Source: Cryptomeria japonica (taxonomy: Eukaryota; Streptophyta; Pinopsida; Cupressales; Cupressaceae). From it: a DNA stretch of 64,000 nt. The stretch spans positions 185,116,449 through 185,180,448 of the forward strand of contig NC_081411.1 of the NCBI RefSeq assembly GCF_030272615.1, given 5' to 3'. A program made the position numbers and the translations under genes. How positions within the stretch are numbered: the first letter of the stretch is position 1; each line of letters opens with the position of its first letter. Below the pieces are notes generated by a model. That model was not told the DNA's origin. It did no database searches and was given only the letters and a program-made list of their open reading frames with translations. Shown one piece after another: positions 35,280 to 47,224 of this stretch.

Positions 35280-35930
35280 TTTAGAGGGAGCTTGATGCTT
35301 CAGATCTAGAGAAATCCTAGTATTTTAGCTTCAGAGGTAGCTTGAGGAAACCTAAGATTTTAGCTTCAGTGGGAGCTTAACATTTCAGCTTTAGAGGGAG
35401 CCTAACTTTCCAACTTCAAAGAGAGTCATGGTATCATGAATATTTGGTTAATGAGTTCTCCATGAGGGAGAAGTTCAAGGTGCAATCCCTTGTTAATGAG
35501 TTCTTGTCTATGAGGGAGATGTTCGAGGTGCAATCCCTTGTTAATGTATTCTTCTCTAGGAGAAATTTAAGGTGAAAGACCCTCATTCTACCCTCTATGA
35601 GTAGGTATGGTGGATCCACCCTCTGCAAATAGGCATGGTGGAGATTCATTCTTCTCTGGGAGAAGTCTGAGGTTAGATCCCTCATTCCACCCTATGCAAG
35701 TAGGCATGGTAGAGCCACCCTTTGTGAGTAGGCATGGTGGTAATGCACCCTTCTTTAGGAGAAGGTTGAGGTGAAATCCCTCTTTCCACCCTCTATGAGT
35801 AGACATGGTGAGCCCACCCTCTACGAGTAGGTATGGTGGGTATCATGGAAGAAATTCCATGATGTTATTGTTCACCCTTTGGGAGTAGCTATGGTGAACA
35901 TATTATTCATGGGAGTAGCCATGGTTGTAG
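35280..35930 (+). repeat. Minisatellite-like repeats in I
   Basis: Two repeat types. At 35275-35405, TTTTAGCTTCAGAGGGAGCTT-like words recur about five times. From 35440 to 35930, units containing CCACCCTCTGCAAATAGGCATGGTGG or close variants (GAGTAGGCATGGTGG) recur about eight times, alternating with CTTCTCTGGGAGAAGTCTGAGGT-like words. Reading frames here are artefacts. Confidence 0.75.
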
Positions 35931-35981
35931 CCACTATGTGACTTGGTTATTCAGAAGGAATCCTCACTAGCTAAGAGGGAG

Positions 35982-36420
35982 TGTTGTTGTGTAGCTAGGT
36001 CGGATCCCTTCTAGGGCTGACCTAGTGCACAAAATGTCAAGTCACCTATCGGCCTTGGCATTTGAATATCTCAATTCTATGAGTCTAATTTGAGGAAGGC
36101 CCTATTTGGGTGAACTACTTGTGTTTAACTTGTAATTAAGTTAAATATAACTTGCAACTAAGGGAGACTCATATGTAACTTGTAATATATAGGTCTGACC
36201 CTACCCTTTGCACCAAAAGTATATGGCCAAGTTGAGATCTATTAGGAGGAATTGATTCATATATATGCAAGGTCATGATTGCATTAATAGCAATGAATTC
36301 AATAACCTAAAGATCATGTAGTGTTCTTGGGGGTGATGATAAGAGCTTATCATCTATGGTTGGGAAGGCAACAAATCAAATGTTTGCCTATGGTTAACGA
36401 GAACTACCATAAAATCAGCA
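35982..36420 (+). repeat. 3' LTR of I
   Basis: 439 bp, TGTTGTTGTGTAGC to AAATCAGCA, preceded by the purine-rich AAGAGGGAG (35973-35981). Confidence 0.9.
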
Positions 36421-36425
36421 CAACT
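36421..36425. repeat. Target site duplication CAACT, right flank of I
   Basis: Second copy of the duplication at 33432-33436. Confidence 0.9.
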
Positions 36426-37880
36426 TACCTTGAATATTCAAATACTGCAATGCTTGATGATCTGTATACAAAAAAAACTTGCTAGGAAACAAATAATGTC
36501 TCCACTTCCTCAATGCTTGAATTATGGCATAGAAATATTGATCATACACTGAATATCTTATCCTTGCATCATTCAATGTTTCACGAAGGAGGCTACTGGT
36601 CTTCCTTCCCGACTTAATATTGCTCCAATGGCATTCCCCCTTGTATCACAATCTACTTTAAAAACTTTTCTGAAATCTAATAGGGCTAACATAGGTTTCT
36701 TTGTCACTTTCTGCTTCAATAACTCAAAACTTATGTTTGTTGTAGATGTCCATCTAAAATCCTTCTAGTCTCCTCTCATTGTCTCAGTCATAGGGCTACA
36801 AATTGAACTCAAATTCCTAATGAACTTTTGGTAGAAGCTATCCAATCTATGAAATGATCTTGCCTCTCCAATGCTCTCTAGTGCAAGCCATTCAACAATT
36901 GCTTTTACTTTCTCTGGCTTCATCTTCAATCCATCTGTAGATATCACAAAATCACAAATATACTAGTTCTTCATGAAACTACCCTTCTTAAGGTTTATCA
37001 ACAATTTCTCTTCTCTCAACCTCTATAAAACTTGTCTCAAATGCAACAAATTCTCCTCTTTTGTTTTACTAAAAATTAAAATGTCATCCAAATACACAAT
37101 CACAAACTTAACCATTAATTTCTTAAATACCTCGTTCATCAGCCTCATGAAAGTACGCAATGCATTAGTCAGTACAAAATCTATCACTAACCACACATAT
37201 AGTCTTTCATTTGTCTTGAATTTAGTCTTCCACTTGTCTCCTTCTTTGATCCTTATTTGATGCTATCGTCTCTTCAAATCTATCTTTGTAAAATATCTGG
37301 CTCCACTCAAATAGTCTATTATGTCATCCATCCTACACAAAGGAAACCCGTACTTTACTATGATCCAATTTATGGCTCTAGAGTTAGTACACATTCTCCA
37401 CTCTCCATCCTTCTTAGGTGCTAACATAGTATGGTCTGCACAAGGGCTCAAGCTTTCCTTGATCAAACCCTTCCTCAACAACTCATGTACCTATCTATTT
37501 AGTTCTTCATTCTCTATCGGTGTCATCCGGTGTGCAAATTTATTAGGAAAACTAGCTTCGAGGATCAAATCCACACAATGACTAATACTCCTCATATGTG
37601 GCAATCCATTAGGCATGTTATGTAAAATTATGTCTCCATATTCTATCAGAAACTTCTTTATCTCCTCCAGTTGTTCATCTTCCAGTTTCAAATCAGACTT
37701 CTTAGGGATTAACTCATAACACACATTCTCACTCCTCAAACCATCCAAAAATTTTCGTCCATCAGCCAAACAAATTCTCACATTTTTACAAATCTCACTC
37801 TTAACTGTCTCTTCCAAAGGTAGCAAAGTTTGTTTTATCCCATTTGCAACAATAGTATATATGTTCTTCCTTCCATCTGT
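36426..37880 (-). pseudogene. Reverse transcriptase and start of RNase H of H
   Basis: From 37880 down: the pre-RT linker with EEIKKFLIEYGDIILHNMPN and LPHMRSISHCVDLI (typical of Ty3/gypsy, just before the first RT block), MLRKGLIKESLSPCADHTML, KKDGEWRMCTNSRAIN, FPLCRMDDIIDYLSGARYFT and KIDLKRR (37481-37263). Next come the decayed active-site region (VVFLDDILIFSKTKEEN near 37095) and VISTDGLKMKPEKVKAIVEW (36947 on), which opens the RNase H/connection part. RNase H is split by element I at 36420/33437. Multiple frame changes. Confidence 0.85.
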
Positions 37881-37904
37881 TGGCATTTCAATAGAAAGAA
37901 AGAT

Positions 37905-38395
37905 TGTTGGCATTTCAATATAAGGAGATTGTTGATATTCATTAAGGATGTTGAGAAGGTTGTTGGAGATTATTTGATATAACTAAAAAAGGATAATAAC
38001 TATCTTTATAACATTATTTTGTCATTGATGTCAAGAAATTGATTTTCTGATTCAGTATGATGTTTCTATATCTTGAGAAGATTGATTTGAAGAGAATTAA
38101 GATGTCAGTAAAAGACACAGAAAGAAAGTGATAAGAAAGGGGAGAAATATGTTATTCAATGGGCAACTATAACCGAGTTAGACAATGATGAGATCATGAT
38201 GTTTAGATTGTTTTGATATCCTACATATGTTGTTGATTGTAAGGTTAATACTATACTATGTCACCGAGCAAAGAACCTAGTTGGTAAACCCTAAGAAACC
38301 TAGTCGGTAAACCCTAAGGTTATCGATATCGGTTAATGAAGCCAGAATGTCTACCGAGTAAAGTTTAGTATTTATCGAGTTGCAACAATTATGTT
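37905..38395 (+). repeat. LTR-like fragment J inside H
   Basis: About 490 bp starting TGTTGGCATTTCAATATAAGG. A 16-bp copy of the start lies 27 bp upstream at 37878. It has the words TTTGTCATTGATGTCAAG and repeated CGGTAAACCCTAAG typical of the 5' part of LTRs in this window. It occupies the place where the protease of H should be. No matching second end or duplication was found, so the limits are approximate. Confidence 0.45.
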
Positions 38396-39522
38396 CAACC
38401 TTACACCTTGTCCAAAATAAATTCTTTCAGTAATGGTTCCTGGTCTATTTAATTTTGACATAGGGTTCTCCTTATCATCAAAGCTTCTCAATCTTTAGGT
38501 TTATTCAGAGATCCAGTAGGCTCCTCCTCAACAAAAGTAGTTCTTCCATTGTTCTTTATCCTCCTATTACCTTGTTTAAATACAAAGGCTCAGTGTCCTT
38601 CTTCTCCACACTTAAACAAGTTCCTCCAAACTTCCTCTTTTCAACCCTCTTATAACCCTCATTCCAATAAAAGTTCCTATTATCACTCTAGTGCGAACTA
38701 TCATCTTTGCCTTCTTCCTTGCCTTTGTTTTGCTCTGCAAAAGATCTTCCATTTTCTGGTAAATGTTCTACCTCTTTAAAATTTTCCTCCTCTTCCTCTC
38801 TGTCTCTGCTCATGTCTTTTGTTCAACTTTTCCTCAGCCTTCAAGGCATATTGAAAAGCCTCTTCCACACTCTACAACTTGATTAAACTGATCTCCTCCT
38901 TTATAGATATCTACAACCCATTGATATGCCTCACAATCTATTCAACCTCATCCTTGGTATGTATAGATCTGATATTCAACTTGTAGAACTCTTTGGTATA
39001 CTCCTTCACACTAGACTCTTTCTGCTTTAAGTTTTGCAATTTTTGAAATAAATTCACTTGATAATCTGCAGGTAAGAACTTCGTCTTTAGCTTACTCACC
39101 ATCCTATCCCAAGATTTCATTTTCTCCTTGCCTCTTCTTTGTCTATCTATTTGCAAATGTTCCCACCACAACAATGCATGCCCTTTCAAATTTTTGCAAG
39201 CATACCTCACCTTCTTATCCTCACTTGTGTTTTTTAAATCAAAATATTTCTCCATCTTTGTAATCCAATCGAGTAATTCATCTAAATCTAACTTGTCATA
39301 ATACTCTGATGGGTTAAAACATGGTTTAGTATTCACTCTTATCAAGGTTCTTATAAACCTATCTTCATCTAGATTGATCACTGGTGGATTCACTTCTACT
39401 TCTCCTACTCCCACTTTTTCTTCTTCTTCTTCTCTCACATCCTCAATATATCGACCTCTTCTTTGGGCCATTTCAATAGCTTCCAATTGGGTTGCAATAT
39501 ATCTCAACATATCCAACACCAC
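38396..39522 (-). pseudogene. gag of H
   Basis: Retrotransposon gag of a Ty3/gypsy element, opening at the ATG at 39522 with MVLDMLRYIATQLEAIEMAQ. An acidic linker is followed by the gag domain at 39280-38938: FNPSEYYDKLDLDELLDWI, MEKYFDLKNTSEDKKVRYA, GHALLWWEHLQ, WDRMVSKLKTKFLPADY and LFQKLQNLKQKESSVKEYTK. A zinc knuckle remnant (LFKCGEEGH, stop, AFVFK; two Cys lost) lies near 38630-38580. After it the reading is lost. Confidence 0.82.
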
Positions 39523-39667
39523 TAGATCTACATCTCTCTAAGCTCCACCTTGAACATTTTCTCCTCACACCATTTAGACAAGTCCTCTGCAACTGCAAGT
39601 CAGAACCAAAATCCACCACCCTACAACAAGTTTTGATAGGATACAATCTTCCTAGATGAAGAACCTT

Positions 39668-39682
39668 TTCTCTGATACCAAC
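39668..39682 (-). promoter_or_regulatory. Primer binding site of H
   Basis: The minus strand reads GTTGGTATCAGAGAA next to the 5' LTR edge, the Met-tRNA site also used by many chromoviruses. Confidence 0.85.
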
Positions 39683-40470
39683 TGATGTAGCCATGGCAGG
39701 AGGGTCCTCAAAGAGAATTGTCTGGACCATGCAAAAAGATCAACACAATAGTAACAACAACATAGATTAGAGAGAATGTCGGATCAATACTTGATTATAT
39801 TATGAATTCAAGTACAACTAGATGACAACATCTAGGATACAACAAGCTAAGAGGTGTGATTATAGAACATACAATCTGGAACCCAAGAGATGTTCAAAAT
39901 TCATTCTATATCTATCTGATCATCATCTACTATCTCTAACTATGAATATAGAATCTAATACATCAATATATACCATCTGGAACACATCAGGGTCGGCAAA
40001 AGAAATAATATATTGCCCAAGGTGGGAAAATGTAACGTGTGAATAGGTCAGCCCCAAGCATGAAGAAAAACCTCTGGAAAAGAACTGAAATGAAATGAGA
40101 ACCAAAAGGAAGATTGGACAAGCATAAGGGAGCATCGAATGAGGTGCCAAATGGCTTCACAAGACAAGGAGATGTTCTGCAAGGTAAGGAAACATCATCT
40201 AGTCGTTAAGGTTCAGACTAGTCCGAAAGCATAGAACTGTCAGACATTCCAAAAGCAAAATCATGCTGGAAAAAGATCTAAATGAGCTGAGATCTAGGAT
40301 CCAAGTACAAGTACATGTCTACATGCTAAATTAAGCTCCACACTAAAAATAAGCAACTTGAAAGGGTCTGGAGTGAAACACAGAAACTGAACAAAATGAG
40401 AACAAAAATAGAAAGCAAATATTTTTTGTTGATGCAAGATTACCAATAAACCAAGGATTCTCCTACATTA
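39683..40470 (-). repeat. 5' LTR of H
   Basis: 788 bp, plus strand TGATGTAGCC to CTACATTA. Aligns with 31060-31811. Followed by the duplication GTTAG. Confidence 0.9.
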
Positions 40471-40475
40471 GTTAG
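40471..40475. repeat. Target site duplication GTTAG, right flank of H
   Basis: Second copy of 31055-31059. Confidence 0.9.
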
Positions 40476-40918
40476 ATTTAGTTTTTTACACATTCCATAT
40501 TTGAGTGATAAGGCTTATTGAATGTGGTTGTGTTAAAAGGTAGATTTGCAGCAACGCAACATAATTTACCTGAGAACACAAGTTGCAATGAGGGATACTT
40601 GCGACACTTACAGAGCTCAAGAAGGATCTTTCTATATGTGCTTGCAAATGCCTTGTTCGCCTCTAGCAGTATGCTCTACAGAAAGGCTATAATTAGGGGT
40701 AGTTACAACACTTACAGAGCTCAACCAAGATCTCTCTATATGTGCTTTCAAATTCCTTGTCCCTTTCTATCAATATGTTCTACCTAAAGGCCACAAGATC
40801 TAGAAATATGAGTAAGAAGTTGACATCAACAAAATCTTAACTGAGTGTAAGTTATAATTGTTCTTATCATTGCATACATATGATGTATGCCTTTGGCATT
40901 CATTTCCAGTTAATAGAT
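40476..40918 (+). other. Host flank between H and E, with a short tandem duplication
   Basis: No domain recognised. Two related segments of about 105 bp, at about 40575-40685 and 40686-40795, share ACACTTACAGAGCTCAA and CTATATGTGCTTTCAAATTCC-like words. They may belong to the same host locus as the PPR pseudogene on the other side of E, but no PPR motif is visible in this part. Confidence 0.5.
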
Positions 40919-40923
40919 GTATA
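40919..40923. repeat. Target site duplication GTATA, left flank of E
   Basis: GTATA here and at 47085-47089 exactly flank element E. Confidence 0.9.
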
Positions 40924-42146
40924 TGTTAGGATAACCAGTGAACAACTGAGAGGGGGGTGAATCAATTGTTAACATATTATAACAATTAATCCACTATACA
41001 ACCTTAAACTGGAGCACAAAACATTAATACCAGAATAGCATAAACAAATACCAGTAGAAATAGATACCAATAAACAATGAAACACAATAATAAACGAGAT
41101 AATCAACACAATGTAACCATACCACATAACACCATGATTTCTACGTGGAAAACCCAGTAAAGGCAAAAATAATGGTGGGAAGCCTACCCACAGTCAGATG
41201 ATACTTCTGCAGAAAGTATGTGATAAAATGAGGGGCCTGCACATGCAATAAGGCATAGTGCTTAGAGCATACTGCTCATTACAAAAGAGTCTCACTCACT
41301 ACAGAGAGGTTGAAACCACCTCAAGATATTAGACAACAATCTAGTAGAGTGAACTGCCAGAGATAACATCTACCATGCCTGATTATAGTCCCGGTTAAGC
41401 TCAACACCGGAGGCCTTTGACCTCTTCCTTAAACCCAATTTGATCCTCAATGATCGACCTAATCCTCTTCCTGAATGATATTACAATATTCACACATTAC
41501 ATTCCATACCATTAATCTACAAATAGATCTTACACCAATTTACACCAACCCTAAGGCCTAAACCAATTAGGTCGGCCACCTAAAAGATATTACAATAAGA
41601 TCATCACATATATTCATATTACAATAATATTCCATGTCATCTTTAGATCAAAACAACATTAACCAATCCATAAATCATCCCGATAACGTGTAGAAAACAT
41701 GTTAACATGATACTGATCCATAACCTAGATAGGCACTAGACCTATTTTGGGTCCACCATGCCAAAGTGATGTCTCCAATTGGTTAAAGCATGATCAAAGA
41801 ACATCTTCAGCATCCTGAAACCCACACCAACACCACTTATGCATCCTATCAAGAATTCTCAATAAAAGTTCTACTAGTAGAACCTCTATCGGTAAGGGTT
41901 TACAAGAGTGTATGATAGCATCCGATTACCAAGTCAATATCAACTAACCAAGACATGCTCCAAAATCATGTAACACATAAAACCAAACATACTCCATTGA
42001 TCCAAACATGCTGGAAGTGTGCAACAGATAGTCTCTTTGGTCGGTAACACTAGAACTTTTGTCGGTAACCAACCATAACAGCTAGTGTTGTCATCAATGA
42101 CAAAACATCAATGCAACACATAATCAATTCCTCCAAAATGCCAACA
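40924..42146 (-). repeat. 3' LTR of E
   Basis: 1223 bp, plus strand TGTTAGGATAACC to CCAACA. U5 motif (complement of GAGAGGGGGGTGAATCAA) at 40948-40964. The polypurine tract GCCAAAGGGAGAGAT (minus strand) follows at 42147. Confidence 0.92.
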
Positions 42147-42462
42147 ATCTCTCCCTTTGGCATTGATGGCAACACTAGATGTGAAAAACATCTAACTACA
42201 AAGAAATGCCAAAGAAGTCTCCCCCAATGGAAGATAACTAACAAACTCCCCCTTTGAATAATATCCATGTAGCTCTTAAGTTTTATTTTTCACATCAGTA
42301 TCTCTCCTCCTTTGACATCAATGCCAAAGATATGACATAGATATCAAAATTCTGTGAATCTCAAAGTTGACTACTCCCCTAGAGTAGTAGCACCACTTCA
42401 TCAGTACTTGAGTGAATAGTAACTCTGAAAATGCATGTCAGACTGATGCCAAACTGCATCAA

Positions 42463-43110
42463 TCAAGTCTTTGTCAGAGGGTCAGAAACCCCCAACCTAT
42501 CTCTCAAATACTCAAATGATTCTTTAGACAACGGTTTAGTGAATATATCTACAATCTTCTCTTTAGTGTTCACATAAACCAATTTGACTTCCCTTTCTTC
42601 TACCTTGTCCTTCAGAAAGTTATACTTTATTGATATGTGCTTAGTCTTAGAGTGAAATATTGGATTCTTAGACATGTCAATAGCTGTAGAGTTATCACAG
42701 TAGATAACTACTGGTTAAATACAATTTACCTTGATATCCTTCAACATTTGCTTCATCCATAGGACTTGTGTACAATTAGTTGCTGCTGCACCATATTCAA
42801 CTTCTGTAGTAGATAAAGAAATGCATGACTATTTTTTGCTGATCCATGAAACTAGTTTCTTTCCAAGAAAGAAAGCTCCACCAGAAGTGCTCTTCCTGTC
42901 ATCAGTCTCTCCTACCCAATCTAAATTTATATAATCACACAAAGTGAAGTTATCATCTCTAGAATACCATAAGCCATATTCAGTTATGCCTTGTAGATAC
43001 CGGAATATCTTATTTACTACACTTTCATGATTTTCTTTAGGATTACTTTTATATCTTCAAACAATACTCACAACATTCATAATATCAAGTCTAGTCTGAG
43101 TTAGATATAA
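42463..43110 (-). pseudogene. RNase H of E
   Basis: The C-terminal half is open at 42675-42463: HSKTKHISIKYNFLKDKVEE, VKLVYVNTKEKIVDIFTKPL, SKESFEYLRDRLGVSDP. The upstream half, with the catalytic Asp and Glu region, is readable only in pieces up to about 43000. It corresponds to the better preserved domain of D at 18823-19356. Confidence 0.8.
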
Positions 43111-43244
43111 CAAGCCACTAATCATAGACTTATACCTTGTTTGATTTACCAGTGCAAATGTATCTTTGATAGATAATTTATCACTTGTCACAGTTTGAAA
43201 TTATCCATACCAAACTTCTTCAACAATTCCCTTAGATCCTTTGT

Positions 43245-44033
43245 TTAGCAAATAAAGATACCTTTATCAGTCTGAGTAATTTGTAAACCTAAGAAAAATT
43301 TCATTTCACCAATCATGGACATCTCAAATTCATTCTTCATGTTGTTAGCAAATTCCATGCACAATTTATCTACTCCTCCAAAAATGATATCATCAAACAA
43401 TAGTTCAATAATCAGAATATCATCATCAGTAATTTTGTAATATAAATTACTCTCAGCATTTCCTTGAGTAAAACCAAGCTTCAAAAGATATTTACCCAGC
43501 CTTATATACCAAGCTCTGGGAGCTTATTTGAATCCATATAATGCTTTTTTTAACCTGCAAACCATATCCTTATCATTTTTCACTGAAAAACCATTAGGTT
43601 GTTCAATGTATACCTCTTCTTCAAGTTCACCATTAAAAAATGCACATTTAACATCCATTTGGTAAACCTTATAGTTCTTATAAGCTGCATAGGCAATAAA
43701 TAGTCTAACAACTTCAATTCTAGCTACAGGTGCAAAGGTTTCACCATAATCAATTCCTTCCTTTTGAGAGTATCCTTTACAAACTAGTCTAGCCTTGTTT
43801 CTTATAACTTGACCATCCTCATTTAGTTTATTTCTAAAACCCCATTTAGGTCCAATAACATTCTTATTTTTAGGCCGGGGAACTAAAGTCCAAGTTTCAT
43901 TCTTCTCTGTCTGATCTAATTCATCTTCTATAGCCTTTAACCAATGTTTATCTTTACAAGCTTCAATAACAAATGTCGGTTCAACTTGAGAAATAAAACA
44001 TCCCTCTTCATTTGATAGTCTTCTTCTAGTCAT
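43245..44033 (-). pseudogene. Reverse transcriptase of E
   Basis: Blocks in order from 44033: [94 protein letters not shown] and LKKALYGFK (to 43524). After a frame change, MKLGFTQGNAESNLYYK and the active-site block LLFDDIIFGG (family consensus YVDDIIFG) lie at about 43400, ending in MIGEMKFFLGLQITQTDKG. Inactive through frame changes, but both Asp residues of the metal site remain. Confidence 0.88.
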
Positions 44034-44102
44034 AACCCCCTTGTTCCTATCTCCAATGATTTTATCTTGAAAGTGGTTTAATCTTACATACCTTGGAGTC
44101 TT

Positions 44103-44467
44103 CTAAACTTCAGGTTCACTGATCTGATCATCAGTCACAGTTGAGTTTTCTGACTGTGTCGGTGTAACAGTTTCAGTGTCTTGTACTGGTTGAGGTATTG
44201 TTAGTTCAGTTATGATCATTTCCACTACCGGTTCCTTGTCATATGATATAGATTGATTTTTGTATTGCTCATCCACTTTCACATTTGCACCTTCCACAAT
44301 TTTCTGCAATCTTTTGTTATAACATCTATATGCTTTGCTTTGATTTGAATAACCAATAAATATTCCTTCATCACATCTAGGATCAAACTTTCCAATTGAA
44401 TCATCCCTTTTGATATAACATTTACTTCCAAAAATTCTGAAATATTTAACAGTAGGTTTATGTCCAA
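44103..44467 (-). pseudogene. C-terminal remnant of E integrase
   Basis: The fragment after the internal deletion: the reading KPTVKYFRIFGSKCYIK and FDPRCDEGIFIGYSNQSKAY (44460-44340), followed by an acidic, variable tail to 44103. The zinc domain and catalytic core that D has at 21528-21031 are absent. Confidence 0.78.
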
Positions 44468-44469
44468 AG

Positions 44470-44800
44470 ATTATGCTTTAAACCTTCTACATAATAGACA
44501 TTGTTAGTATTATGCTTGCCATCCAGAGAAATAATGCATCTACCTTTGATCATACATGCTTTGTCATCTCCAAATCTTACTTGATTGACATTGTATTCAT
44601 GTAGGGACAAAAATTTTCTTTTATCTCCAGTCATATGATGTGAGAATCCACTATCAATTACCCATTCATCCCTATCTTCAACTTTTGTTGTTAGGGCCTT
44701 TTCTTCATTTAAGATAGCTGGTTCCAGTTCATCTTCTTTTAGGGCATAGAATACCCATTCCTTTCCATTCTGGAATCCACTAGCAAAGTCTTCTTTCGGT
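44470..44800 (-). pseudogene. Protease of E
   Basis: WVIDSGFSHHMTGDKRKF lies at about 44670-44617. The catalytic D-S-G is kept, but the usual Cys after Gly is Phe. The block SLDGKHNTNNVYYVEGL ends where the integrase deletion starts. Confidence 0.8.
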
Positions 44801-44849
44801 TCATCCTTAGATTCATCAGTTACTCCTTCCTCATCCGCTATGAAGCTTT

Positions 44850-45809
44850 GTTTGTTTCTCTTGAATTTGTATCTATTTGGATTAGGCTTAAATGATTTCT
44901 TGACTCTTTCCTCAAATCTTGCATTCCTTTCAGGACATCTAGATGCAAAATGACCAATCTTATGACATGCAAAACATATAAAAGGTGTTTTTCCTTCATA
45001 CTTACTTCATGTCGGTCCTTTAGGTACTCTTCTAGCAAATAAGGCTTCAAGTTGCTCAAATTCTTCATCTTCTTTCCTCGTGTCTTCCAATTCCTTTGCA
45101 TATAAGGCTTTCCAATCAATCTTGTCGGTAGATGAAGATGATGATGCATGAAAAGAAGGTTTAGATTTTGCAGCTCTAGAAGGTCCAAATTCTTCAAGCT
45201 CAAAAGCGGATAACTTCCCAATCAGAATGTCTTTGTTAACTGAGGTGTTTTCCATTGTTCTCAACTCTTTAATCGTAGTTGCCTTCATCTTGTAAGCCGG
45301 TGGAAGGGCTCTCAAGACTTTGGAAACTATTTCATCTTCACTCAGAGATCCTCCACAACATTGAATTCCCATGACAATCTCATTTATTCTCTCCATAAAT
45401 GTAGCGGTTCTTTCATTGTCATCCATCTTCAATTTTTCATATCTCACCTGGTAGCCATCAAGTTTAGCAATTTTGACAGTAGGGTCACCTTCATTCAGAG
45501 TTTTCAATTTATCCCAATAACCTTTACAGATGATTTATCAGTCAATTCCATGATCTACTGATCAATAAGTGCACATAGGAGGGCTTCTCTATCTGTGCAA
45601 TCATTCTCAATATTCTTGTCCAAGTCTGCAGGAGCAGGATTTCCAGATGCTGGATCATAAGGTATGTAACCTTTCTCAGTGATCTCCCAAATATCCTTAC
45701 CAAGACATCTAAGATGAGTCTCCATTCGAATATTCCATATCCCATAATTTTTTCCATCAAGCTTAGGGATTTCTCTTCTAAAGATAGCTGTCGATGGATT
45801 AGTTGTCAT
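44850..45809 (-). pseudogene. gag of E (one frameshift)
   Basis: Opens at the ATG at 45809 (MTTNPSTAIFRREIPKLDGK), then METHLRCLGKDIWEI and ENDCTDREALLCALIDQ. After a frame change near 45530 it continues open at 45507-45007 with DGYQVRYEKLKMDDNERTAT, IVMGIQCCGGSLSEDEIV, VLRALPPAYKMKATTIKELR and LIGKLSAFELEEFGPS, all typical of UBN2-type copia gag. The zinc knuckle CFACHKIGHFASRCPERN is at about 44983-44930. It is the best preserved gag in the window. Confidence 0.87.
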
Positions 45810-45852
45810 AGGATCTACCTCATGCAGTTAAGCTTCTACAAAAGAGGACCAA

Positions 45853-45867
45853 AGCTCTGATACCAAT
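45853..45867 (-). promoter_or_regulatory. Primer binding site of E
   Basis: The minus strand reads ATTGGTATCAGAGCT next to the LTR edge at 45868. Confidence 0.88.
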
Positions 45868-47084
45868 TATTAGGATAACTAATGAACAACTGAGAGGGGG
45901 GGTGAATCATTTTTTAATGGATTATAACAATTAATCCACTATAAAACCTTAAACTGGAGCACATAACATTAAATACCGGAATAGCAAAAATAGATATCAG
46001 TAGACAATGCAACACGATAATAAACCAGATAATCAATACAATGCAACCATACCACATAACACCATGATTTGTACGTGGAAAACCTGGTAAAGGGAAAAAA
46101 ACATGGTGGGAAGCCTACCCACAATCAGATAATACTTCTGCAAAAAGTATGGGATACAATGAGAGGCCTGCACATGCAGGAAGGCACACTGCTCATTAAA
46201 AAAGAGTCTCACTGACTACAGAGAGGTTAAAACCACCTCAAGATATTGGACAACAATCTAGTAGAGTGAACTGCCAGAGATAGCATCTACCATGTCTGAT
46301 TATAGTCTCAGTTAAGCTCAACACCAGAGGCCTTTGACCTCTTCCTTAAACCCAATTTGATCCTCAATGATCGACCTAATCCTATACCTAAATGATATTA
46401 CAATATTCGCACATTACATTATGTACCATTAATCTACAAAGAGATCTTACACCAATTTATACCAACCCTAAGGCCTAAACCAATTAGGTCAGCCACCTAA
46501 AAGATATTACAAAAAGATCATTGCATATACTCATATTATAGTAATATGCCATGTTAGCTTTAGACCAAAACAACATTAACCAATCCATAATTTATCTTGA
46601 TAACGTGTAGAGAACACATTAACATGATACCGGTCCATAGCCTAGATAGGCACCAAACCTATTTTGGGTCCACCATGCCAAAGGGATGTCTCCAACTGGT
46701 TGAAGCATGATCAGAGAACATCTTTAGCATCCTAAAAGCCGCACCAACACCACTTATGCATCTTGTCAAGAATTCTCAATTAAAGTTCTACCGATATAAC
46801 CTCTATCAATAAGGATTTACAAGAGTGTATGATAGCATCCGATTGCCAAGTCAATATCAACTGACCAAGACATGCTCCAGAAGCATGTAACACATAAAAC
46901 CAAACATACTCCATTGATCCAAACATGCTGGAAGTGTCCAATAGAAGGTCTCTTATGTTGGTAACACTAGAACTTCTATGAGTAACCAAAACATGTATGT
47001 CGGTAACCAACCATAATAGCTAGTGTTGTCATCAATGACAAAACATCACTGCAACATATAATCAATTCCTCCAAAATGCCAACA
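45868..47084 (-). repeat. 5' LTR of E
   Basis: 1217 bp, plus strand TATTAGGATAAC to CCAACA. U5 motif at 45893-45910. Pairs with 40924-42146. Confidence 0.92.
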
Positions 47085-47089
47085 GTATA
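47085..47089. repeat. Target site duplication GTATA, right flank of E
   Basis: Second copy of 40919-40923. Confidence 0.9.
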
Positions 47090-47224
47090 TATGTTGTTTC
47101 AACACCATCATGAACATCGTTGTTTTTCAGCTGTGTGAACATATCAGAAGAAATCTGTAAGAAAGGGTTTAAAAGGTACGCATCATCTTTTAGCTAAATG
47201 CAATTGGCATGTGTAAAGCTAGAC

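Larger units (their letters stand above)
33437..36420 (+). mobile_element. Small non-autonomous LTR element I carrying a captured RPB3 fragment
   Basis: 2984 bp with two 439-bp LTRs, CAACT target duplications, a Met-tRNA primer site and a 2.1-kb interior. It has no gag or pol that I can recognise. The interior carries an intron-free piece of RNA polymerase II subunit RPB3 (33990-34538), unrecognised sequence, and a minisatellite. The LTRs differ at about 10% of positions by eye, so the insertion is old. It sits in the RNase H region of H. Confidence 0.88.
31060..40470 (-). mobile_element. Ty3/gypsy chromovirus-type element H
   Basis: Minus-strand element with LTRs 39683-40470 (5') and 31060-31811 (3'), target duplication GTTAG, Met-tRNA primer site, gag, RT, RNase H, integrase and a C-terminal chromodomain. 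It contains element I (33437-36420) in RNase H and an LTR fragment near 37.9-38.4 kb where the protease should be. Confidence 0.9.
40924..47084 (-). mobile_element. Ty1/copia element E, integrase-deleted relative of D
   Basis: Minus-strand element with LTRs at 45868-47084 (5') and 40924-42146 (3') and target duplication GTATA. Gag, protease, RT and RNase H are present. Compared with D, about 840 bp containing the GAG-pre-integrase and integrase core are missing at about 44462-44475. The LTRs are roughly 90% alike by eye. Confidence 0.92.
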
